A stretch of 64,000 bases of DNA from Solirubrobacteraceae bacterium. GTDB lineage: Bacteria > Actinomycetota > Thermoleophilia > Solirubrobacterales > Solirubrobacteraceae. The DNA lies in assembly GCA_024711025.1 (NCBI GenBank), contig JANJTP010000004.1, forward strand, positions 1-64,000, given 5' to 3'. Under the pieces are notes generated by a model. That model saw only the letters and a program-made list of their open reading frames with translations. It did not search any database and was not told where the DNA came from. Positions 52,130-61,403 of this stretch are shown here, one piece after another. Both the position numbers and the translations under genes were made by a program. Position 1 is the first letter of the stretch, and each line of letters starts with the position of its first letter.

Positions 52130-52489
52130 GTGCGCTGGCTGCTGACCTGGGGCTTCAACACGCTCGCGCTGTTCGTCGCGGCGTGGCTGCTCGACGGGGT
52201 CGGCTACGGCGACTCGTGGTGGGGGCTGTTCGTCGCGGGCGTCGTCTTCACGTTGATCAACGGGTTCGCGAAGCCCGTCCTGACGATTCTCTCGATCCCC
52301 TTCATCGTCGTCACGCTGGGGCTCTTCTACTTCCTGCTGAACGTCCTGATGCTCTACCTGACGGACTGGATCGTCCCCGACTTCGAGCTGCGGGACTTCT
52401 GGTCGGCGGCGCTTGCGGCGATCATCGTCAGCCTCGTCAACGCGCTGCTGCGCCTGGCACTCGGCGATCCCCGCGAGCGCACCTCATGA
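52130..52489 (+). CDS. Phage-holin-IV-type (mycobacterial 4-TMS) membrane protein
   Basis: 119 residues with four hydrophobic segments; GVVFTLINGFAKPVLTILSIPF then FYFLLNVLMLYLTDWIVP and AALAAIIVSLVNALLRL are typical of the widespread YvlD/phage-holin-family proteins. These are chromosomal membrane proteins of unknown role; the holin name does not imply a prophage, and no phage gene is nearby. GTG start, 34 bases after the GroES-like stop. The 3' end overlaps the convergent phospholipase gene by 6 bases. Confidence 0.85.
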   Translation: MRWLLTWGFNTLALFVAAWLLDGVGYGDSWWGLFVAGVVFTLINGFAKPVLTILSIPFIVVTLGLFYFLLNVLMLYLTDWIVPDFELRDFWSAALAAIIVSLVNALLRLALGDPRERTS

Positions 52490-52945
52490 CCACGGGGCGT
52501 TGAAGACGCGCACCGCGATGTGCATCGCGCCCGCCTGAGCGCGGCAGCTCGTCAGTGGCACGCCGGTGAAGCGCGCGGCGCACACGCGTCGCAGCTCGGT
52601 GAGGAACCGGCCGTCGATCCACAGGCGCGCGACCTCGCTGCGCCACAGACGCAGCCCGCGGCCGATGTTGCGGTAGCCGAAGTCGTGCTGGCGGCATGGT
52701 CCCTCGAAGCGACGCGCCCATGAGTGCGGCGTACGGCTGCAGCCGTCAGTCGACCAGTCGAACGGCGCCGGGCGCCCCCGCGCGATCGCGGCGAAGCTCT
52801 CATGCGTCATCGCGACGAGCTCGAGCGCTCGCTCCCGGGGTGTGGCGGCGCCGGAGGTCGCGGCGACCGCGAGCGCCGCGAGGGTGATGACCGCGCTCGC
52901 GAGGAGCAGGAGCGCGAGTCGCCGGACGCTGGATCGCTGGCTCAT
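52484..52945 (-). CDS. Secreted prokaryotic phospholipase A2
   Basis: 153 residues with a signal peptide (MSQRSSVRRLALLLLASAVI to SGAA). The catalytic His-Asp pair sits in CRQHDFGYRN, preceded by the calcium-loop-like DGCSRTPHSW. Other Cys pairs (DGCS/GPCR and RRVCA/TSCRAQ) probably form disulfides. Matches the prokaryotic PLA2 (phospholip_A2_3) family known from Streptomyces. Acts outside the membrane on phospholipids. Confidence 0.88.
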   Translation of the reverse strand: MSQRSSVRRLALLLLASAVITLAALAVAATSGAATPRERALELVAMTHESFAAIARGRPAPFDWSTDGCSRTPHSWARRFEGPCRQHDFGYRNIGRGLRLWRSEVARLWIDGRFLTELRRVCAARFTGVPLTSCRAQAGAMHIAVRVFNAPWS

Positions 52946-53044
52946 CGGCGCGACGCTACGGGCGCCGGAGCGCGTCGGCGGGAAGTGAGCGACCCCTGTG
53001 ACGGGTACGTGCGCCCGGCGTTGCTCTGCCGGTGTGTCCCGCCG

Positions 53045-55063
53045 CTATCCGCTGGCCGTCCGCCCGTCCCCGACTGCCGTCCGCTCGGCCGCGAACGTCG
53101 CGAACCAGTCGAGCGCCGCAGGGTTGGCGAGCGAGTCGCGGCTGGCGACCCTCTCCGCGGGCTCCCCCATCAGGATTCGCTTCACCGGGACTTCGAGGAT
53201 CTTGCCCGACAACGTCCGCGGGATCTCTGCGACCGCGATCGCCTCGCTGGGAACGTGGCGCGGCGAGCACTCCCCTCGCACGCGCCGCGCGATCCGCCCG
53301 ACCAGGTCGTCGTCGAGTGCGGCGCCCTCGGCGAGCACGACGAACAGCGGCATCCAGCTCTCGGCACCCTCTCGCGGCACGTCGACGACGAGCGCGTCGA
53401 CGATCTCGTCGAGGGCGAGCACCGCGCGGTAGATCTCGCTCGTCCCCATCCGCACCCCGCCGCGGTTGATCGTCGAGTCCGAGCGACCGTAGATGACCGC
53501 CGTGCCGCGCCCGGTGATGCGGATCCAGTCGCCGTGGCGCCAGACGCCGGGGTAGGTCGAGAAGTAGCTCTCGTGCAGGCGCTTCCCGTCCGGGTCGTTC
53601 CAGAAGCAGACCGGCATCGACGGCAGCGGCTCGGTGAGGACCAGCTCGCCGACCTCCTCGATCACCGACCTCCCCCGCTCGTCGAACGCCTCGACCTTGG
53701 CGCCGAGCGCGCGGCCCTGGAGCTCGCCCTCGTAGACCGGCAGCGTCGGCACGCCGCCGACGAACGCGGTGCACACGTCGGTGCCGCCGCTCGTCGAGAA
53801 GAGCCACGTCTGCGCGCCGAGCTGGTCGTAGACCCAGCGGAAGCCCTCCGGCGACAGCGGCGAGCCGGTCGAGCCGACGGCGCGCAGCCGCGAGAGGTCG
53901 CGGCCCTCGCCCGGGCGCATGCCGGCCTTCATGCAGGAGGCGAGATATGCGGCGCTCGTCCCGAAGCACGTCACGTCGGCCTCGTCGGCGAGGTCCCAGA
54001 GCCTGTCTAGCGTCGGGTAGCCCGGGTTCCCGTCGAACAGCACGATCGCGGCGTCGGTCAGGAGCACTCCGGCAAGGAAGTTCCACATCATCCAGCCGGT
54101 CGTCGTGAACCAGAAGACCCGGTCGCCCGGGCGCGCGTCGACGTGCAGCCACATCTTCTTGAGGTGCTCGAGCAGGATGCCGCCGTGGCCGTGGACGATC
54201 GGCTTGGGCAGGCCGGTCGTGCCGGACGAGTAGACGACCCACAGCGGATGCGAGAAGGCGACCCGGTGGAAGCTCAGCTCGTCGCCGGTGCCGCCGACCG
54301 GGAACACGGCGCCCCAGAGGCGCCCGGCGCGCAGCGAGGAGACGTCCGGCGAGCCGTCGAGGTAGGGCAGGACGATCGTGTGCTCGACCGTCGGCATCGC
54401 GGCCTCGAGCTCGGCGATCGTCGCGAGCTTGTCGAAGTCGCGCCCGCCGTAGCGATAGCCGTCGACCGCGAGGAGCACCTTGGGCTCGATCTGCGCGAAG
54501 CGGTCGACGACGCTGCGCGTGCCGAAGTCCGGCGAGCAGCTCGACCAGATCGCGCCGAGGCTGGCCGTCGCCAGGAAGGCGGCCATCGCCTCCGCGATGT
54601 TCGGCATGTAGGCGGCGACGCGATCGCCCTCCCCCACGCCCAGCTCGTGCAGCCCCGCGGCGATGGCGGCCGTCATCGCGCGCAGCTCGCCGCGGCTGAT
54701 CTCGCGTGTCGCGCGCAGCTCGCCGGACTCGACGATCGCGACGGCTTCGTCGGCGCTCTCGCGGAAGACGTGCTCGACCAGGTTCAGCCGAGCGTTCGGG
54801 AACCAGCTCGCGTCGGCGACGCGGCGCTCGGCCAGCACCGGCCGCGGGGAACCGTCCGCGCGCACGTCGAAGAACTCCCAGATCGCGCTCCAGAACCCCT
54901 CGATGTCGTCGACCGACCAGCGCCACAGCGCCTGGTAGTCGTCGACGTCGAGCGCCAGCCCGCGCTCGCTGCGCAGCCAGGCGACGAAGCGGGCGAGGTT
55001 CGTCGCCGCCCGCTGCTCACCGGTCGGTTGCCAGAGGGTCGGGGGCGTCTCGGTGCCGTGCAT
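53045..55063 (-). CDS. Acetoacetyl-CoA synthetase (acetoacetate-CoA ligase)
   Basis: 672 residues of the acyl-adenylate family, length typical for AACS. The N-terminal LWQPTGEQRAATNLARF block, the AMP site VVYSSGTTGLPKPIVHGHGG, STSGGTDVCTAFVGG, and the final RTLSGKILEVPVKRIL with the catalytic Lys are all seen. It activates acetoacetate to acetoacetyl-CoA for ketone-body or PHB use. No partner gene is adjacent. Confidence 0.93.
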   Translation of the reverse strand: MHGTETPPTLWQPTGEQRAATNLARFVAWLRSERGLALDVDDYQALWRWSVDDIEGFWSAIWEFFDVRADGSPRPVLAERRVADASWFPNARLNLVEHVFRESADEAVAIVESGELRATREISRGELRAMTAAIAAGLHELGVGEGDRVAAYMPNIAEAMAAFLATASLGAIWSSCSPDFGTRSVVDRFAQIEPKVLLAVDGYRYGGRDFDKLATIAELEAAMPTVEHTIVLPYLDGSPDVSSLRAGRLWGAVFPVGGTGDELSFHRVAFSHPLWVVYSSGTTGLPKPIVHGHGGILLEHLKKMWLHVDARPGDRVFWFTTTGWMMWNFLAGVLLTDAAIVLFDGNPGYPTLDRLWDLADEADVTCFGTSAAYLASCMKAGMRPGEGRDLSRLRAVGSTGSPLSPEGFRWVYDQLGAQTWLFSTSGGTDVCTAFVGGVPTLPVYEGELQGRALGAKVEAFDERGRSVIEEVGELVLTEPLPSMPVCFWNDPDGKRLHESYFSTYPGVWRHGDWIRITGRGTAVIYGRSDSTINRGGVRMGTSEIYRAVLALDEIVDALVVDVPREGAESWMPLFVVLAEGAALDDDLVGRIARRVRGECSPRHVPSEAIAVAEIPRTLSGKILEVPVKRILMGEPAERVASRDSLANPAALDWFATFAAERTAVGDGRTASG

Positions 55064-55124
55064 AGCGCGTGAAGCCTGCCAGATGGCGCGCCGCGCCTCT
55101 TGGTCGTCCGAGCGGTGGGTCCCG

Positions 55125-55418
55125 TCAGCGCTTGGCGGCGGAGCGCCGGCGGCGGCGCGCGGCGATCCGATCGAGCCCGATGCCCGCGGCCAGCCCGACG
55201 CCGACGCAGACGAGGATCAGCAGTATCAGCGGCGTCTCGACCGTCCCGAACACCCAGTCGATGCTGACCGACGAGGTGTTGAGCACGGCGAACACGGCGA
55301 CGAACGCGGTCACGGCGACGGCCATCACGAGCCGGGCGATCTCCGCCGAGGAGCGTCGCCGGCGTCCCGGGCGCGAGCCGCCCTCGGTCGGCTTGGGCGC
55401 GGCCTCGCGGGAGCTCAT
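55125..55418 (-). CDS. LapA-domain (DUF1049) membrane protein
   Basis: 97 residues. A basic N-terminal tail, then LVMAVAVTAFVAVFAVLNTSSVSIDWVFG and LILLILVCVGVGLAAGIGLD: two hydrophobic segments joined by the conserved N-x5-V-x3-F pattern of LapA-type proteins. In proteobacteria LapA assists LPS assembly; in actinobacteria the role is unknown. The C-terminal RRRRRS tail is cytosolic. Confidence 0.82.
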   Translation of the reverse strand: MSSREAAPKPTEGGSRPGRRRRSSAEIARLVMAVAVTAFVAVFAVLNTSSVSIDWVFGTVETPLILLILVCVGVGLAAGIGLDRIAARRRRRSAAKR

Positions 55419-55479
55419 GTCGACGCGGTCGTGGCCATCGCGGGATCGTATACCCGGCGCGGCTCAGGTCCGACGGGCG

Positions 55480-56406
55480 TCACAGACCAGCCGGATGGCG
55501 TACGACGTAGCCTGCGGTGGAGCGCATCTCACCGTCCCATCGTGAGCCGTCGTCCATCCCCGAGGTGTCGTAGCGCAGGACCCCGCGGGCGGTCCGGATC
55601 GTCATGTACGCGTGGCCGGGGTTCGCATAGACCGTGATCCAGCGCCCCCTGCCCGGCGAGCCCCAGCGCATGAGCTGGCCGGAATCCAGGGGACTGCGCA
55701 ATGCACCGGCGCCCCGCAGGACGTACGAGACCGATCCCGAGCAGTCATAGCCGCTGTCGTCGAACGAGCGATGCCCGCCGCCGTAGCGGTAGGGCTTGCG
55801 GGCGATCCGGTGGGCGGCGGCAATCGCCTCGACGACGGCCTGCGGCACGCCGTCCACCGTCGGCCCCGCCCCGCGTCCGGCACGCCGTCGCGAGGCGTGC
55901 TCGAGCACCGGCCGGCCGGCGCCCCGGCCGAGCGCCCGCCAGGTCGCCGGGCCGACGACTCCGTCCGCGGTGAGCCCGCGTGAGCGCTGGAAGCGTCGCA
56001 CGGCGCGCAGCGTCGCCGGGCCGAACACCCCGTCGGCGCCGAGCCCGAGACGTCGCTGCAGCACCCGCACCGAGCGCTTGATCCGCGCGCTTCCGGCGGC
56101 GCCGCGACGGGTGCGGCCGATCGAGCGGGTCAGCGCGCGCCACGTCGCCGCGCCGACGACGCCGTCGGCCGTCAGACGATGACCTCGCTGGAAGCGCCGC
56201 ACGGCTCTCTTCGTGCCGGCACCGAAGATCCCGTCGACGGGCAGCCGCAGGGTGCGCTGGAGGCACTCGACCGTCCTGCCGCGATCGCCCGGCTCGAGCG
56301 TCGGCAGGGCGTGGGCCGCGGGGGCGGCCCAGAGGGCGAGCAGGAGGACGGCCAGCCAGGCGGCGACCGGCGGCAGGCGGCGGCGGAGGGTCGTTCGGTG
56401 ACTCAT
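55480..56406 (-). CDS. Peptidoglycan-binding NlpC/P60-type endopeptidase
   Basis: 308 residues: signal peptide ([13 protein letters not shown]), two PG_binding_1 domains ([39 protein letters not shown]), and a C-terminal NlpC/P60-like domain with [20 protein letters not shown] (catalytic Cys) and NPGHAYMTI (catalytic His). It probably cuts peptide stems of peptidoglycan. The start is ATG 56406, immediately downstream of a c-di-AMP riboswitch; upstream in-frame codons lie within the aptamer. Confidence 0.88.
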   Translation of the reverse strand: MSHRTTLRRRLPPVAAWLAVLLLALWAAPAAHALPTLEPGDRGRTVECLQRTLRLPVDGIFGAGTKRAVRRFQRGHRLTADGVVGAATWRALTRSIGRTRRGAAGSARIKRSVRVLQRRLGLGADGVFGPATLRAVRRFQRSRGLTADGVVGPATWRALGRGAGRPVLEHASRRRAGRGAGPTVDGVPQAVVEAIAAAHRIARKPYRYGGGHRSFDDSGYDCSGSVSYVLRGAGALRSPLDSGQLMRWGSPGRGRWITVYANPGHAYMTIRTARGVLRYDTSGMDDGSRWDGEMRSTAGYVVRHPAGL

Positions 56407-56415
56407 CGCGGTGGG

Positions 56416-56557
56416 CGCCTGCGGGGTTAGCTGGCGGGCTCGCGGCACGGCCGCTACGCCGCGGATGCGGCGATTCGCCCCGGCGGCCTGTGGCGGCCGC
56501 ATTGGTTCCCCCGCTCCCCGGCCTCGTGGACCGCGGATTCGGCGTTCGGCGACGCTA
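56416..56557 (-). promoter_or_regulatory. Second ydaO/yuaA-type c-di-AMP riboswitch and its promoter
   Basis: On the minus strand GCCGAATCC, GGGGAACCA, GGGGCGAATC (56472-56481), GTAGCGGC and GAGCCCGCCAGCTAACCCCG then CAGGC (56417-56437) occur in order, matching the ydaO consensus and the first riboswitch near 34.3 kb. A -10-like TAGCGT (56552-56557) would start the RNA close to the aptamer. The aptamer ends about 10 nt before the ATG of the NlpC/P60 gene; the SD-like GCAGGC lies within its 3' strand. The rest of the gap to 56700 shows no gene. Confidence 0.82.
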
Positions 56558-56700
56558 CCAGCGCAACGGGGCGTGGCCTGCAGGAGCCGTTGCAGCGCCC
56601 TCGCGTCCATTCGGGCTCGCGTCGATCGGTCGCGGACGCCTCGCCTGCGCTGCGATTGGGCCTCCGCGTCCGCCGCACGAGCGGGAGGGCCCGACCGTGT

Positions 56701-57546
56701 TCAGCGGCGTACGCGGATCGTCAGCGTCCGCAGCGTCGCCGCCCCGTCCGGCGGGTGGATCTTGACCTTCGCCTTGACGCGGTTGCTGCCGTTGCGGAGC
56801 TGGCCGGCGCGATAGCGCAGCCGGAACGCCCCGTCCTTCCCGGGGCTCGTCAGTCGTGTCGCCTGGCGACCGTTGACGTAGAACGTGACTCGCTCGATCG
56901 CGGCGCCGCGGACGACGGCCGACCCTCGGGGGCGCGGACGGCGGCTGGCGGTGAGCCGGAGGCTCTCGGCGGTCGAGCCCGTAGTGTCCGTCCCGGGAAC
57001 CCGGTGCGGCCTGCGCCTGCCGAAGTCCGCCGCATACGTCGCTCCGCGGTCGGCCGTCCGCGGCGTTCCGAGCGCGATGCCGATGCCGACGTCCTCGAAG
57101 CTCGCGCGCAGGATGTTCGCTCGATGGCCGGGGCTCTTCATCCACGCTCGGACGATCTCGGCCGGGCTTCCGAGGTACGACTCGCCCCAGGCGATGTTCT
57201 CGCCGACCAACCACGAGGTCGCCCCGGAGAGGTAGCCGGACGCCTTCAGCCGGTCCACGACGTTCGAGCCGTCGGGTGCCACGTGGTCGAAGAAGCGGCG
57301 CTCGACCATGCGCCGCGCGAATGTGCCCGATGCCCTGCGCAGGTGAGTTTCGTCGGAGAGCACTCGCAGGCCCGCGCGCGTGCGCTCGCGGTTGATCAGG
57401 CAGATCGTTGCCTGGGCGGCGTCGAGGACGTTGCCCGCCGATGGGCGAAGGTCGGCTCCCGGGCAGGGCGCGGCCACGGCGGCGCCCGGCGCACCGAGCG
57501 CGAGCGCCGTCGCCGCGAGGGCGATGGTCTTCGACTGGGCTCGCAC
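56701..57546 (-). CDS. Secreted CAP-domain (SCP/PR-1-like) protein
   Basis: 281 residues. Signal peptide KTIALAATALALGAPGAAVAA, then a CAP domain with ICLINRERTRAGLRVL, the HVAPDGSNVVDRL block, GENIAWG, and MKSPGHRANIL. The CAP His and Glu residues are present. The C-terminal ~90 residues form a beta domain (VTFYVNGRQATRLTSPGKDG). CAP proteins bind lipids or act on the wall; no enzymatic role is certain. The GTG start is placed directly before the signal peptide. Confidence 0.85.
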   Translation of the reverse strand: MRAQSKTIALAATALALGAPGAAVAAPCPGADLRPSAGNVLDAAQATICLINRERTRAGLRVLSDETHLRRASGTFARRMVERRFFDHVAPDGSNVVDRLKASGYLSGATSWLVGENIAWGESYLGSPAEIVRAWMKSPGHRANILRASFEDVGIGIALGTPRTADRGATYAADFGRRRPHRVPGTDTTGSTAESLRLTASRRPRPRGSAVVRGAAIERVTFYVNGRQATRLTSPGKDGAFRLRYRAGQLRNGSNRVKAKVKIHPPDGAATLRTLTIRVRR

Positions 57547-57790
57547 GCCGTCGGCATCGGCCGTCCGGCCGGATGGGAGAGCACTACGGCTCGGGGCTGG
57601 ACGGATGATCCCGCCCCGCCGGCGGTGAGCGGTGGCTTCCCGGCGCCGAACGGCGCGACGTCTCGACCTCCCGCTGGCGGACCGACTCCGTCGACGGCCC
57701 GGCAGCGGCGATGACGGCGCCGGCGCGAGGCGTCTGGCCGGCCGCGTGCCGGGACGATACCCGCGGCGGCAGGCGGCTATCGTCCCGCCC
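57547..57790. other. Divergent intergenic region
   Basis: Between the CAP gene and the membrane-protein gene. It contains only a -10-like TATCGT (57778-57783) directed rightward and a -10-like TAGTGC on the minus strand (around 57582-57587). No gene or strong repeat seen. Confidence 0.4.
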
Positions 57791-58402
57791 ATGCCGCCCA
57801 AGCCGCGCCAGATCCGCGTCGACCAGCGCAGCGCGATGGCCGAGATGCAGGCGCTCGAGCAGCGCTCGGACGAGCAGCTCGAGCGTGAGCAGAAGTACAA
57901 GTCGGCGGCTCTTGCGATCCTCGGCGCGCGTGCGGCGGAGCGCTACGACGCGAAGGTGGCCCGCAGCTACTTCCAGCGGGCGATCGCCGCCGCGCGGCCT
58001 CAGGAGCGGATGCAGATCAGGCGCATGGCGGATGCGTCGCTGGCGCTGGCCGAGCGCCGGCCCGACGACCTCAAGGCGGCGGTCCAGAGGCTCGGCCAGG
58101 AGGCCCCGTCAAGCCGCCAGCTCATGCTGCTGCGCTTCTCCGGGCTCGTCTCGCCGCCGCCCGGATCGAGCGTCTGGCTACGGGTGCGCGGCGTGCTCCT
58201 GATCCTGGCGATCGTCGTCGCGCTGCTCGCAGTCGGCTTCGGCGTCGTGAAGCTGGTGGCGCTGCCGTTCGGCGGCATCGGCAGCATCACCGCCGTCTGG
58301 GTCGGTCTGCTCGTGATCATCGTCGCGCTGGCGGCTCTGTTCCTGCTCGGCAGGCGACGCCAAAGCCGCGCGCGGGCCGCGCGCGGCGCTCCCGGCGGCT
58401 GA
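57791..58402 (+). CDS. Hypothetical membrane protein with helical N-terminus
   Basis: 203 residues. The N-terminal ~125 residues are highly charged and helical (RSAMAEMQALEQRSDEQLE, then YFQRAIAAARPQERMQIRRM), followed by two hydrophobic segments (GVLLILAIVVALLAVGFGVV and VWVGLLVIIVALAALFLLG) and a basic tail. Not recognised. A coiled-coil membrane-anchored role is possible. The ATG is 7 nt after a TATCGT box, so the message may be leaderless. Confidence 0.65.
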   Translation: MPPKPRQIRVDQRSAMAEMQALEQRSDEQLEREQKYKSAALAILGARAAERYDAKVARSYFQRAIAAARPQERMQIRRMADASLALAERRPDDLKAAVQRLGQEAPSSRQLMLLRFSGLVSPPPGSSVWLRVRGVLLILAIVVALLAVGFGVVKLVALPFGGIGSITAVWVGLLVIIVALAALFLLGRRRQSRARAARGAPGG

Positions 58403-58418
58403 CCCGCCGGCGCGCGCG

Positions 58419-59120
58419 ATGTGCGGACGCTACACGCTGACCGCGCGGGCGCCCGACATCCTGCGCGAGCGCTTCGCGCTCGGCGACGACATCCCGCTGG
58501 AGCCGCGCTTCAACATCGCCCCCGGGCAGGACGTGCTGGCCGTGACGACACGGCGCGACGGCTCGCCGCGCGCCGAGCTGCTGCGCTGGGGCCTGGTGCC
58601 GCACCGGGTCGAGCCGTCGCGGCCGCATCGGCCGCTGATCAACGCGCGCGCCGAGACGCTCGCCGAGCGCCCGGCGTTCCGTGCCGCGTTCGCCGAGCGC
58701 CGCTGCCTGATCGTCGCCGACGGCTTCTACGAATGGCAGTCGCGCCCGGACGGTCCCAAGCAGCCGTGGTGGATCACACGCGAGGATCGGGCGCCGTTCG
58801 CGTTCGCCGGGATATGGGCGAGCCGGCAGCCCTCCTCGGACTCTCCACCGCTGCGCACGTGCGCCATCGTCACGACCCAGGCGAACGCGCTCGTGCGCGA
58901 CCTCCACGACCGGATGCCGGTGATCCTCGAGGCCCGCGACGAGCCGCGCTGGCTCGAGCGTGGAGCTTCGAGCGCCGATCTGCTCGCGCTGCTGCGGGCG
59001 CTTCCGGCGGAGCGAACGGCGCGACGGCCGGTGAGCCTGGCGGTGAACGACGTCGCCCACGACGCGCCGGACTGCATCGAGCCGGTGACGGCGCCGCCCG
59101 ACGTGCCGACGCTGTTCTAG
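58419..59120 (+). CDS. SOS response-associated protein (YedK/HMCES)
   Basis: 233 residues. The nascent chain starts MCGRYTL, making Cys2 the N-terminal nucleophile that forms a thiazolidine with abasic sites in ssDNA. RFNIAPGQ, NARAETLAERPAF (Asn and Glu), GFYEWQ and the HDRMPVIL His complete the active site. It protects single-stranded abasic DNA. Follows the membrane-protein gene by 16 bases. Confidence 0.94.
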   Translation: MCGRYTLTARAPDILRERFALGDDIPLEPRFNIAPGQDVLAVTTRRDGSPRAELLRWGLVPHRVEPSRPHRPLINARAETLAERPAFRAAFAERRCLIVADGFYEWQSRPDGPKQPWWITREDRAPFAFAGIWASRQPSSDSPPLRTCAIVTTQANALVRDLHDRMPVILEARDEPRWLERGASSADLLALLRALPAERTARRPVSLAVNDVAHDAPDCIEPVTAPPDVPTLF

Positions 59121-59145
59121 GCACCGTGCCCGGTACGGTCCCGCC

Positions 59146-60030
59146 GTGCGCCGGCTGCTGCTGATCGCCAACCCGACGTCCGCCGGCGGGCGGGTGCTAC
59201 GACTCCTGCCCGCGGTCCATGCGCGGCTGGATGAGCTGGGGCTCGTCCACCGGACGGCGATCACGCGCGATCTGGCGCATGCCCGCGAGCTGACGCTCGA
59301 GGCGCTGACCGTCGGCGAGACGCCCGTCGCGTTCTCCGGCGACGGCGTGGCCGGCGCCGTCGCCGGGGCGGCGTCGACCCTGCCGGACTCGACCTTCGGC
59401 ATCCTGCCCGGCGGGAGCGGCAACGACTTCTGCCGCCACGTGGGAATCCCACGCGACGCGCTGGCCGCATGCGCCGTGCTGGCGCACGGCGAGCCGCACC
59501 CGATCGACCTGGGCGAGGCGGGGGGCTCGCGATTCCTCGGGATCGCGAGCCTGGGCTTCGACTCCGAGGCCAACGCGGTCGCGAACGCCGCGCCGCGGGC
59601 GCTTGGGCGCGGCATCTACCTCTACGGCGCGCTCGTCGCGCTGGCGCGCTGGCGCCCGGCGGAGTTCGAGGTCAGCGCCGACGGCCGACTCGAGCGGTTC
59701 GAGGGATGGTCCGTGATCTGCGCGAACTCGAGCGTCTACGGTGGGGGCATGTACGTCGCCCCGGACGCTCGCGTGGACGACGGCCTGCTCGATTTGGTGC
59801 TGATCCGCAAGACCGGTCGCGCCCGCTTCCTGCGCAGCCTGCCCAAGGTCTTCAACGGCTCCCACGTGCGCGACGCGAACGTGAGCGTCCTGCGGGCGCG
59901 CGAGGCGCGGGTGAGCGCCAGCCGCCCGTTCGCGGTCTTCGCTGACGGCGATCCGATCGCGAAGCTGCCCGTGACGGTGCGCGTGCTGCCCGCCGCGGTG
60001 CGCCTCCTACGGCCGGCGGCGGCCGCGTGA
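59146..60030 (+). CDS. Diacylglycerol/sphingosine-kinase-family lipid kinase
   Basis: 294 residues. IANPTSAGGR near the N-terminus and the nucleotide-site LPGGSGNDFCRHVGIP are intact; the usual GGDGT loop reads SGDGV. ANSSVYGGGMYVAPDARVDDGLLD is the conserved C-terminal block. Phosphorylates a lipid such as diacylglycerol; the substrate is unknown. TACGGT ends 6 nt before the GTG. Its stop overlaps the murT start by 4 bases, linking it to the murT-gatD operon. Confidence 0.9.
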   Translation: MRRLLLIANPTSAGGRVLRLLPAVHARLDELGLVHRTAITRDLAHARELTLEALTVGETPVAFSGDGVAGAVAGAASTLPDSTFGILPGGSGNDFCRHVGIPRDALAACAVLAHGEPHPIDLGEAGGSRFLGIASLGFDSEANAVANAAPRALGRGIYLYGALVALARWRPAEFEVSADGRLERFEGWSVICANSSVYGGGMYVAPDARVDDGLLDLVLIRKTGRARFLRSLPKVFNGSHVRDANVSVLRAREARVSASRPFAVFADGDPIAKLPVTVRVLPAAVRLLRPAAAA

Positions 60031-61403
60031 GCCGGCTCGGTCCGCGTACGCGGCTGGCCGTCGCCGCGGCGCGCGGCGCAGCGGTCCTATCGCGGCGGGC
60101 GGGCCGTGGAGGCACGAGCCTTCCCGGGAAGGTGCTGCTGCGGATCGATCCCGACGCGGTCCGGCGGCTCGCCGCCCGCCTGCCGCGCGGCAGCGCCGCG
60201 ATCTCGGCGACCAACGGCAAGACGACGACGGCGGCGATGGTGGCCGCGATCCTGGAGCGAGGCGGCACGCGGCTCGTGCACAACCGCGCCGGGGCGAACA
60301 TGGCCGGCGGGGTGGCCGCGTCGCTGCTCGACGGACGCGGCGACCTGGGGCTGTTCGAGGTCGACGAGATGTGGCTCGACGGGGTCGTGCGCGACCTGCG
60401 CCCTCGGGCGCTGCTGCTCGGGAACCTGCTGCGCGACCAGCTCGACCGCTACGGCGAGCTCGACGCGATCGCCGACCGCTGGGCTGCGCTCGCCGCGTCC
60501 GGTGCGGCCCGTCGCATGGTGCTGAACGCCGACGACCCTACGGTCGCCGACCTGGCACGGCTCGCGCCGGCGGACGGCGAGCCGCCGATCCTGTTCGGCG
60601 TGGAGGACGACGGCGTCGCGCTGGCGGTCCTGCAGCACGCGTCCGACGCGACGCATTGCCGGCGCTGCGGGGCGCCCTACGCCTACGAGGCCCACTACCT
60701 GGGCCATCTGGGCCGCTACCGCTGCGAGTCCTGTGGCGCGCGGCGACCGGAGCCCCACGTCGTCGCGCGCGATATCCGACTCGACGGGATCCGCGGTGCG
60801 AACTTCCAGCTCACGTTACCGGACGTGGCGGGACCGCTCCCGATCCGCCTCGAGCTGCCGGGGCTGTACAACGTCTACAACGCGCTCGGCGCCGCCGCGC
60901 TCGCGACCGCGCTCGGCGCGTCCCCCGCCGACATCGCCGCCGGCCTGCAGGCGGTGCGTCCCGCGTTCGGCCGCGCCGAGCGCGTACGGCTGCCCGGGCG
61001 CGACGTGGCGATCCTGCTCGTCAAGAACCCGGCCGGGGCGAACGAGGTGCTGCGCACGCTCGCTCTCGAGGACGGCGAGCACGACGTGCTGGCCGTGCTC
61101 AACGACCGGATCGCCGACGGGCGCGACGTGAGCTGGATCTGGGATGCGGACGTCGAGCTGCTCGCGCCCCACGTACGCCGCGTCGTCTGCTCGGGGACGC
61201 GTGCGCCGGAGATGGCCGTGCGGATGAAGTACGCGGGCGTGCCGAGCGAGCGCATCGTCGTCGAAGAGCGGATCGACCGGGCACTCGACGACGCCGCCGA
61301 GCACGCCGACGGGCCGCTCTATGCGCTGCCGACGTACACGGCGATGCTCGAGCTGCGCGCGCTGCTCGTCGCGCGGGGCGCCGCCGAGGGGTCGTTCGCA
61401 TGA
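60027..61403 (+). CDS. murT: MurT, lipid II isoglutaminyl synthase subunit
   Basis: 458 residues, Mur-ligase fold. ISATNGKTTTAAMVAAIL (P-loop), GANMAGGVAASLL, FEVDEMWL and a four-Cys zinc ribbon (CRRCGAPYAYEAH, then YRCESCGARRP) that distinguishes MurT from MurE/F. The C-terminal DVSWIWDADVELL holds the DxSW triad-type Asp. With GatD it amidates D-Glu of the peptidoglycan stem using glutamine. A methyltransferase gene, overlapping by ATGA, separates it from gatD. Confidence 0.94.
   Translation: MSRLGPRTRLAVAAARGAAVLSRRAGRGGTSLPGKVLLRIDPDAVRRLAARLPRGSAAISATNGKTTTAAMVAAILERGGTRLVHNRAGANMAGGVAASLLDGRGDLGLFEVDEMWLDGVVRDLRPRALLLGNLLRDQLDRYGELDAIADRWAALAASGAARRMVLNADDPTVADLARLAPADGEPPILFGVEDDGVALAVLQHASDATHCRRCGAPYAYEAHYLGHLGRYRCESCGARRPEPHVVARDIRLDGIRGANFQLTLPDVAGPLPIRLELPGLYNVYNALGAAALATALGASPADIAAGLQAVRPAFGRAERVRLPGRDVAILLVKNPAGANEVLRTLALEDGEHDVLAVLNDRIADGRDVSWIWDADVELLAPHVRRVVCSGTRAPEMAVRMKYAGVPSERIVVEERIDRALDDAAEHADGPLYALPTYTAMLELRALLVARGAAEGSFA

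Noticed and set aside
52130-52489. Possible prophage remnant because of the holin-type protein
   Set aside because: The family is a widespread chromosomal membrane protein and no other phage gene is present.
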